From assembly GCA_003230635.1 (NCBI GenBank), contig QIFF01000074.1, positions 1 to 5,389 of the forward strand: a DNA stretch of 5,389 nt. Reading direction: 5' to 3'. The notes under the pieces are model-generated. The model was not told the origin of the DNA, did not search any database, and saw only the letters and a list, made by a program, of their open reading frames with translations. Shown here piece by piece: positions 1 through 4,217 of the stretch (positions are counted from its first letter, which is position 1; the number at the start of each line of letters is the position of its first letter). Both the position numbers and the translations under genes were made by a program. Source of the DNA: a bacterium (GTDB taxonomy: Bacteria; SZUA-182).

Positions 1-1
1 C

Positions 2-211
2 TTGATGTCCATTGAGTTGATTATGAATGCGGTTAACATCAACCTGGTGGCCTTTTCCCGTTACTTACCCTCCTTGAGCGGTCAGATTTTTACCATCTTC
101 ACCATTACCATCGCCGCGGCCGAGGCCGGTCTGGGGCTGGCTTTGATTGTGGCGGTCTATCGCAACGCCATGACAGTTAATGTAGATGAAATCAACGTGA
201 TGAAGTGGTAA
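2..211 (+). CDS. nuoK: NADH-quinone oxidoreductase subunit K, 5'-truncated by window edge
   Basis: C-terminal 69 codons of NuoK, the small three-helix membrane subunit of complex I that carries part of the charged axis between the quinone site and the antiporter-like pumps. The fragment begins inside helix 2 ([20 protein letters not shown]) and continues through helix 3 ([19 protein letters not shown]) to the usual family ending DEINVMKW. Two conserved membrane glutamates are visible at fragment residues 5 and 41. They are 36 residues apart, exactly the spacing of Glu36 and Glu72 in E. coli NuoK, so about 31 residues are missing upstream and the full protein should be near 100 residues. The TTG at position 2 is therefore an internal codon, not the start. 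The next gene begins 20 nt after the stop and is a NuoM, not the NuoL expected here. Confidence 0.96.
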   Translation: MMSIELIMNAVNINLVAFSRYLPSLSGQIFTIFTITIAAAEAGLGLALIVAVYRNAMTVNVDEINVMKW

Positions 212-223
212 TATACAAAAAAT

Positions 224-229
224 AAGGAA
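224..229 (+). promoter_or_regulatory. Ribosome binding site of nuoM copy 1
   Basis: AAGGAA lies just before the ATG at 232, with only 3 nt between AGGA and the start codon, which is tight. The start is nevertheless supported because the first residues (YQQQ then PILS) align with the N-terminus of the second NuoM in this window. The next in-frame ATG (259) would remove that shared segment. Confidence 0.6.
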
Positions 230-231
230 AT

Positions 232-1848
232 ATGTCTCCCTTTAGTTACCAACAACAAATGGGTTTTCCCATTTTAAGCGTGATTGTCTTTCTGCCTTTG
301 GCGGCGGCGATGGTAATGATGATTTTCATCCCCCGCCATAAGGAAGAACTGATTCGCCGCTATACTTTTGTCGTGATGCTCCTGGATTTATTCCTGGTAC
401 TTTGGCTGTTTCCTGCCTTTAATAACACCACGTCTGCAATACAGTTTGTGGAGAAGACCCCCTGGATAAAAACCCTGGGGGTTAATTACCACCTGGGGAT
501 TGACGGGATCAGCCTGCTCATGCTTTTTCTTACCACCCTGCTGGGGGCCATAGCAGTACTCTCCACCTGGAAAGCAATTACTTTACGGGTGAAAGACTTT
601 ATGGTCTGCATGCTGCTGCTCCAGTTGGGGGTGCTGGGGGTATTTGCTTCTCAGGACTTGTTTCTCTTTTATGTGTTTTGGGAAATTATGCTCATCCCCA
701 TGTATTTTGTGATTGGCGTTTGGGGCGGGGAACGCAGGCTGTATGCCGCCACCAAATTCTTTATTTTTACCCTGGCCGGCAGCCTGGTTATGATTCTGGG
801 GGTGCTGGCGATTTATTTTAATTACCACAATTACGCAGTCGCCAACCAGATCAGCCCTGTTTACAGCTTCAGTTTCCTGGACTTATATAAGGCTCCGATC
901 CCCTCCCAGCAGCAGTTATGGATATTTGCCGCTCTGTTTCTCGGCTTTGCCGTTAAAATCCCGGTTGTTCCCTTGCACACCTGGCTGCCCGACGCCCATA
1001 CCGAAGCGCCCACCGCGGGCAGCGTGGTTCTGGCGGGCACCCTGCTGAAACTGGGGGTCTACGGCTTCATCCGGGTAGCGATTCCCATTTTGCCTTACGC
1101 CAGTCGCCAGGCAATTCCCATTATAATGGTTCTGTCTATTATTGGGGTTATTTATGGGGCCAAGGTAGCTATGGCTCAGGTAGACATGAAAAAACTGATT
1201 GCCTATTCCAGCGTCAGCCACCTGGGCTTTGTCACTATGGGGATTTTTCTCTTCAACCAGCAGGGAATGGAGGGCGGAGTGCTCCAGATGCTCAACCACG
1301 GCCTGACCACCGGGGCGCTCTTTTTAATCGTGGGCCTGCTCTACGAGCGGCGCCATACCCGCATGATTGCCGACTTCGGCGGCTTGTCAAAGCAACTGCC
1401 GGTCTTTGCCGTCTTTTACGCCATCGCCACCTTTGCCTCCATCGGCCTGCCGGGTTTAAACGGTTTCGTAGGGGAAATCCTGATCTTAATCGGAGCCTTT
1501 CAAGTCAACAAGCTCTATGCCGCCTGTTTGGTGGTAGGTATTGTCCTGGGGGCGGCTTATATGCTCTGGCTCTACCAGCGGGTGATGCTCGGCCCCCTGG
1601 ACAAACCGGAAAACCAGAATTTGCCTGATTTGAGCAAGCGCGAGGTGGCGACCCTGGTGCCCCTAGTTATTCTGATGTTCTGGATAGGGCTTTACCCCTC
1701 GCCATTTTTAAAAATCATGCGCCCCTCGGTGCAGAACATAATTGCCAATTACCAGGCCAACCAGCCGGCTACTCAGCCGATAGCTGAGGCCGAAAGCAAA
1801 GAAACGCCGCCGGAAGAAAAATCCTTCTGGGGCAGTTTGTTGCCGTAA
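232..1848 (+). CDS. nuoM: NADH-quinone oxidoreductase subunit M, copy 1
   Basis: A 538-residue NuoM, an antiporter-like proton-translocating subunit of the complex I membrane arm (14 transmembrane helices in the family). Recognisable blocks are HLGIDGISL (87-95), FWEIMLIPMYF (149-159), KIPVVPLHTWLPDAHTEAPT (242-261), DMKKLIAYSSVSHLGF (318-333), LNHGLTTGALF (354-364) and GLPGLNGFVGE (405-415). The pump residues are all present: E151, K242, K273 and E415, matching E. coli NuoM Glu144, Lys234, Lys265 and Glu407; H356 is also kept. It is not NuoL: it stops soon after the last core helix and lacks the long C-terminal lateral helix and extra transmembrane anchor of that subunit. It aligns with the second NuoM almost without gaps from about residue 60 to 507; in residues 71-213 I count roughly 100 identities of 143. 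The tail (about 505-538) is hydrophilic, acidic and proline-rich and is not shared. Probably cotranscribed with nuoK. Confidence 0.96.
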   Translation: MSPFSYQQQMGFPILSVIVFLPLAAAMVMMIFIPRHKEELIRRYTFVVMLLDLFLVLWLFPAFNNTTSAIQFVEKTPWIKTLGVNYHLGIDGISLLMLFLTTLLGAIAVLSTWKAITLRVKDFMVCMLLLQLGVLGVFASQDLFLFYVFWEIMLIPMYFVIGVWGGERRLYAATKFFIFTLAGSLVMILGVLAIYFNYHNYAVANQISPVYSFSFLDLYKAPIPSQQQLWIFAALFLGFAVKIPVVPLHTWLPDAHTEAPTAGSVVLAGTLLKLGVYGFIRVAIPILPYASRQAIPIIMVLSIIGVIYGAKVAMAQVDMKKLIAYSSVSHLGFVTMGIFLFNQQGMEGGVLQMLNHGLTTGALFLIVGLLYERRHTRMIADFGGLSKQLPVFAVFYAIATFASIGLPGLNGFVGEILILIGAFQVNKLYAACLVVGIVLGAAYMLWLYQRVMLGPLDKPENQNLPDLSKREVATLVPLVILMFWIGLYPSPFLKIMRPSVQNIIANYQANQPATQPIAEAESKETPPEEKSFWGSLLP

Positions 1849-1854
1849 TAAGCC

Positions 1855-1871
1855 AATTTTTTGACAGGATT
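1855..1871 (+). repeat. TTGACAGGATT motif after nuoM copy 1
   Basis: AATTTTTTGACAGGATT starts 6 nt after the first nuoM stop codon. The core AATTTTTTGACA reappears with one T fewer at 2550-2560, on the far side of the PEP-CTERM gene, followed there by TTTGGATT. From memory, TTTTTGACAGGATT strings are a common dispersed intergenic motif in some environmental bacterial genomes; I cannot verify this here. It also contains a perfect -35 hexamer TTGACA (1861-1866), but no -10 hexamer is found at 16-18 nt, so I do not call a promoter. Confidence 0.35.
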
Positions 1872-1882
1872 ATCGGAAGAAG

Positions 1883-1887
1883 AAGGA
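1883..1887 (+). promoter_or_regulatory. Ribosome binding site of the PEP-CTERM gene
   Basis: AAGGA within a purine-rich stretch (1879-1894), 9 nt before the ATG at 1897. It decides the start: an in-frame TTG at 1861 would add 12 charged residues ahead of the signal peptide and has no such site. Confidence 0.65.
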
Positions 1888-1896
1888 AGAAAAATC

Positions 1897-2490
1897 ATGA
1901 GAAAAGCTACGGTCTTATGTTTACTTGTCTTAGTTTCAATATGTGTCTATCCCAATATCTCTTTTGCTTTACTGAGTCCCCCTTACGATACCGCACCTAG
2001 TGACACTGATCAATTGGGGAACTCCGCCAGGGCTAATGGGCCTGGGTTTCTGGTAGACCCGGGAGCAGGGTACTACAACCTGATATACTATATAGGCACT
2101 AATACTATTCCAGGGTCCCTGATATTGGACTTCGCAATGCCCTTCACAGATGCAAGTGGTCATGATTTTGCTATTAAAACTGGTGACTATTGGGGTACCT
2201 TCGCGAATGATGCCTTATTTGAATTTTACATGGGTGCCTCTCTAGTAGATTCTTTCTCTACAAGCTTGTCCGCAAGTCAATTGTTTGAGTTTGAGTTCCC
2301 CGGAAGTGGTCTTATAGCAAACCAGATTGTCATTACGAATATTACCCCTGATCCACCTGGCATAAACAATGATGGAACCATGTCATTTATTGATGCTGGG
2401 GTTGCACATACTGTACCAGAACCAGCTACAATGTTTTTAATCACCACTGGTTTAATAGGAATGTTTGGGCTAAAAAGGAAGGAAAGCTGA
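1897..2490 (+). CDS. Secreted PEP-CTERM sorting-domain protein, function unknown
   Basis: A 197-residue protein with an N-terminal Sec signal peptide (1 to about 24: basic MRK, hydrophobic LCLLVLVSICVY, then NISFA) and a C-terminal PEP-CTERM signal: VPEPAT at 173-178, a hydrophobic helix at about 179-191 with GLIGMFG, and a basic end KRK at 193-195. In known PEP-CTERM systems this tail is recognised in the inner membrane by an exosortase, cleaved and the protein moved to the surface or exopolysaccharide layer; no exosortase is in the window. The mature part (about 25-170) has alternating beta-type strands, including SLILDFAMPFTDASGHDFAI (74-93) and FEFYMGASLVDSFS (108-121), suggesting a small beta-sandwich, reminiscent of other PEP-CTERM surface proteins with a GxDF-type strand. 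No cysteine is seen in the mature part, and no catalytic motif. It has no evident tie to complex I, and its lower GC suggests later arrival between the nuoM copies. The family is well supported; the role is unknown. Confidence 0.88.
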   Translation: MRKATVLCLLVLVSICVYPNISFALLSPPYDTAPSDTDQLGNSARANGPGFLVDPGAGYYNLIYYIGTNTIPGSLILDFAMPFTDASGHDFAIKTGDYWGTFANDALFEFYMGASLVDSFSTSLSASQLFEFEFPGSGLIANQIVITNITPDPPGINNDGTMSFIDAGVAHTVPEPATMFLITTGLIGMFGLKRKES

Positions 2491-2497
2491 TGTCCAA

Positions 2498-2516
2498 AAA
2501 GGGTACGTTGCCCTTT
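2498..2516 (+). other. Hairpin after the PEP-CTERM stop
   Basis: AAAGGG (2498-2503) pairs with CCCTTT (2511-2516) around a 7-nt loop, 7 nt after the stop codon. It is followed by ATGTTTTC, only a broken T-run, so it is a weak candidate for a terminator or mRNA 3'-end stabiliser. Confidence 0.4.
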
Positions 2517-2519
2517 ATG

Positions 2520-2544
2520 TTTTCGGCTTGAGACAAACCGAAAA
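2520..2544 (+). terminator. Imperfect inverted repeat, possible terminator or attenuator
   Basis: TTTTCGG (2520-2526) pairs with CCGAAAA (2538-2544). Inside, after one C/A mismatch, TTG (2528-2530) pairs with CAA (2534-2536) around an AGA loop, giving an 11-position stem with one mismatch. On the + strand it is followed by AATCAAAA and then TTTTT (2552-2556), so the T-run is not directly adjacent as in a standard intrinsic terminator. It could end the PEP-CTERM transcript, partly attenuate read-through into nuoM copy 2, or be part of a dispersed repeat. Confidence 0.4.
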
Positions 2545-2549
2545 ATCAA

Positions 2550-2560
2550 AATTTTTGACA
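2550..2560 (+). repeat. Second copy of the AATTTTTGACA motif
   Basis: AATTTTTGACA matches 1855-1866 in the same orientation with one T fewer. The two copies bracket the PEP-CTERM gene. A T-rich 9-mer match can arise by chance, so the pairing is suggestive only. Confidence 0.3.
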
Positions 2561-2571
2561 TTTGGATTTAT

Positions 2572-2589
2572 TTCTCTGTGTTCTCTGTG
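2572..2589 (+). repeat. Perfect 9-bp tandem repeat just before nuoM copy 2
   Basis: TTCTCTGTG occurs twice in direct succession (2572-2580 and 2581-2589), followed by GTAAAAAAAT and the nuoM ATG at 2600. It occupies the space where a Shine-Dalgarno would be expected; only a weak GTGG is left. Strings of the type CTCTGTGTTCTCTGTGG are, from memory, found in many copies between genes in some environmental bacteria, which would make this one dispersed-repeat copy; a genome search is needed to say so. Confidence 0.6.
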
Positions 2590-2599
2590 GTAAAAAAAT

Positions 2600-4213
2600 A
2601 TGATTGAATCTATTCCTTATCAACAACAATTTGCGGTTCCCATTCTGAGTTGGATTGTCTTTTTGCCTCTGTTGGGGGCGTTGACGCTTCTTTTTTTCAA
2701 GCGCGAGTGGAAGGCAGCGACCCGCTGGTTTGCTTTTGCGGTGGCCGTGCTGGATTTTCTGCTTTCCCTGATAATGTTGGCGGCCTTTCGCCCGGGCACT
2801 GCGGCCATGCAGTTTGTGGAAAAGTCCCCCTGGATTGAGTCCATCGGGGTTAGTTTTCACCTGGGGGTGGACGGAATCAGCCTATGGCTGGTGTTGCTGA
2901 CCACCCTGCTGGGAGCGGTTGCCATTCTCTCTACCTGGAAGTGTATTGAGGATCGGGTTAAGGAATTCATGTTTTGCATGCTGATCCTCCAGATGGGAAT
3001 TCTGGGGGTCTTTATGTCCCTGGATATATTTTTGTTCTATCTATTCTGGGAAATCATGCTGGTGCCGATGTATTTCCTGATCGGGGTCTGGGGCGGGGAA
3101 AACCGCCTCTATGCCAGTATTAAGTTCTTTTTATATACCCTGATTGGCAGTCTGGTGATGATTTTGGGCTTTCTGCTGGTGTATTTTAATTACCACGAAT
3201 TTGCCTTGGCCAACAATCTTACTCCGCTTTATAGTTTTAACTTGCTGGATTGGTACAAGGTACCCCTGGTGCCTGACAAGCAGATTTGGGTATTCTGGGC
3301 ACTTTTTGTCGGTTTTGCCATCAAGGTGCCCCTGGTGCCCTTTCACACCTGGCTGCCCGACGCCCATACCGAAGCCCCCACTGCGGGCAGCGTGATTTTG
3401 GCCGGGCTGCTGCTGAAAATGGGGACTTACGGTTTTGTGCGCTGCTCTATTCCCTTGCTGCCCCAGGCTTCCCGGCAGTTTATGCCCGTTATAATTGCCC
3501 TGGCCCTGATTGGGATTATTTACGGCGGGATTGTAGCCATGGCTCAGGAAGACATGAAAAAGCTGGTGGCCTATTCCAGTGTGGCCCACCTGGGCTTTGT
3601 CATTCTGGGATTATTTACCTTGAACAGCGAGGGCCTGCAGGGGGGAGTCTTGCAGATGATTAATCACGGGTTGACCACCGGGGCCTTATTCCTGTTGGTG
3701 GGTATGATTTACGAGCGCCGCCACACCCGTCTGATCACGGAGTTCGGCGGCTTATCCAAGCAATTGCCGGCCTTTGCCTTCTTTTATACCGTAGCTACTT
3801 TGGCCTCTATAGGTTTCCCCGGCCTGAACGGTTTTGTGGGAGAGGTGTTTATCCTCAGCGGCGCTTTCAAGGTGAGTGGGGTTTATGCCGCTGTGGCTAT
3901 AGCCGGGGTTCTGGTGGGGATTTTTTACGCCCTCTGGCTCTATCAGCGGATTATGTTGGGGGAAGTCACCAACCCCGCCAACCGCGAGTTGACCGACCTT
4001 ACCTTTCGCGAGAAGGCGACCCTGGTACCGCTTATGCTGGTTATGCTCTGGATTGGGATCTATCCCAAGCCGTTTTTGAGATTAATCGAGCCGTCGGTGC
4101 AAAACCTGCTTGAACATATCAATAAACCAGTGGCCACTGCCGCAGCACCCCCGCTGCAACAATTGGCCGGAAATTTAGGGACAGGGTTTGTCCCTGCTCG
4201 AAAACAGGAATAA
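2600..4213 (+). CDS. nuoM: NADH-quinone oxidoreductase subunit M, copy 2
   Basis: A 537-residue second NuoM, collinear with copy 1. It has the same signature blocks at the same numbering: HLGVDGISL (87-95), FWEIMLVPMYF (149-159), KVPLVPFHTWLPDAHTEAPT (242-261), DMKKLVAYSSVAHLGF (318-333), NHGLTTGALF (355-364) and GFPGLNGFVGE (405-415). Pump residues E151, K242, K273 and E415 are intact, so nothing suggests a decayed duplicate. The ATG at 2600 is chosen because YQQQ..(V)PILS near the N-terminus matches copy 1, but no good ribosome binding site precedes it: the upstream space is a TTCTCTGTG tandem repeat and an A-run. The C-terminal tail (about 508-537) is Ala/Pro-rich and unlike copy 1, and its last 14 or so codons run through a short palindrome (4177-4195). 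nuoN starts 4 nt after the stop. Two complete nuoM genes in one operon match the proposed 2M type of complex I. Confidence 0.96.
   Translation: MIESIPYQQQFAVPILSWIVFLPLLGALTLLFFKREWKAATRWFAFAVAVLDFLLSLIMLAAFRPGTAAMQFVEKSPWIESIGVSFHLGVDGISLWLVLLTTLLGAVAILSTWKCIEDRVKEFMFCMLILQMGILGVFMSLDIFLFYLFWEIMLVPMYFLIGVWGGENRLYASIKFFLYTLIGSLVMILGFLLVYFNYHEFALANNLTPLYSFNLLDWYKVPLVPDKQIWVFWALFVGFAIKVPLVPFHTWLPDAHTEAPTAGSVILAGLLLKMGTYGFVRCSIPLLPQASRQFMPVIIALALIGIIYGGIVAMAQEDMKKLVAYSSVAHLGFVILGLFTLNSEGLQGGVLQMINHGLTTGALFLLVGMIYERRHTRLITEFGGLSKQLPAFAFFYTVATLASIGFPGLNGFVGEVFILSGAFKVSGVYAAVAIAGVLVGIFYALWLYQRIMLGEVTNPANRELTDLTFREKATLVPLMLVMLWIGIYPKPFLRLIEPSVQNLLEHINKPVATAAAPPLQQLAGNLGTGFVPARKQE
4177..4195 (+). repeat. 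REP-like palindrome inside the 3' end of nuoM copy 2
   Basis: AGGGACA (4177-4183) and TGTCCCT (4189-4195) form a perfect 7-bp stem with loop GGGTT. An alternative stem CAGGG/CCCTG (4182-4186 and 4192-4196) is also possible. The element is translated as part of the non-conserved NuoM tail. GGGACAGG...TGTCCC palindromes resemble REP-type elements I recall from Deltaproteobacteria-like genomes, but membership of such a family is not shown by one copy. Confidence 0.45.
4206..4209 (+). promoter_or_regulatory. Ribosome binding site of nuoN
   Basis: AGGA lies within the last codons of nuoM copy 2, 8 nt before the GTG at 4218. Its placement, together with the 4-nt gap between the genes, suggests translational coupling. 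It supports GTG as the nuoN start; the first in-frame ATG (residue 23) would lie inside the first membrane helix. Confidence 0.65.
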
Positions 4214-4217
4214 AGAC

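Larger units (their letters stand above)
1849..2599 (+). other. Foreign-looking interval between the two nuoM genes
   Basis: This 751-nt interval interrupts what would otherwise be a tightly packed complex I operon (the other junctions are 20 nt and 4 nt). It contains one gene for an exported PEP-CTERM protein plus short repeats and hairpins at its edges. Three lines of its coding part that I counted by hand are 40-47% GC, below most of the flanking nuo sequence, and codons such as ATA and AGG are commoner. A TTTTTGACA string occurs near both ends (1858-1866 and 2552-2560). No transposase, integrase or clear terminal inverted repeat is visible, so insertion as a cassette is inferred, not shown. 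Confidence 0.55.

Noticed and set aside
2..4. TTG as a nuoK start
   Set aside because: The fragment begins in the middle of helix 2; the spacing of the conserved glutamates shows about 31 residues lie outside the window.
583..1299. Minus-strand open frames opposite nuoM copy 1
   Set aside because: They are antisense to highly conserved nuoM motifs, lack recognisable domains and start signals, and have His/Gln/Asn-rich composition typical of reverse readings of membrane-protein genes.
232..1848. First antiporter gene as nuoL, based on its place after nuoK
   Set aside because: The motifs are those of NuoM, it closely matches the second NuoM, and it lacks the NuoL C-terminal lateral helix.
1861..1866. 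Perfect -35 box TTGACA as a promoter for the PEP-CTERM gene
   Set aside because: No TATAAT-like hexamer at 16-18 nt downstream; that region is the purine-rich ribosome binding site.
1861..1896. Upstream TTG start for the PEP-CTERM gene, adding 12 residues
   Set aside because: It would place a charged stretch before the signal peptide; the ATG at 1897 has a good AAGGA 9 nt upstream and gives a standard MRK-hydrophobic signal.
2555..2560. Second TTGACA as a promoter for nuoM copy 2
   Set aside because: The -10 position falls on the TTCTCTGTG repeat (TGTGTT/GTGTTC), a poor match.
2546..3663. Open frames on both strands overlapping nuoM copy 2
   Set aside because: All lie within a clear full-length NuoM in another frame and show no family features.
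232..4213. Mrp-type Na+/H+ antiporter or membrane-bound hydrogenase subunits instead of complex I
   Set aside because: The flanking NuoK ends in the complex I form (DEINVMKW) and NuoN is a clear complex I subunit; no Mrp or hydrogenase small subunits are present.
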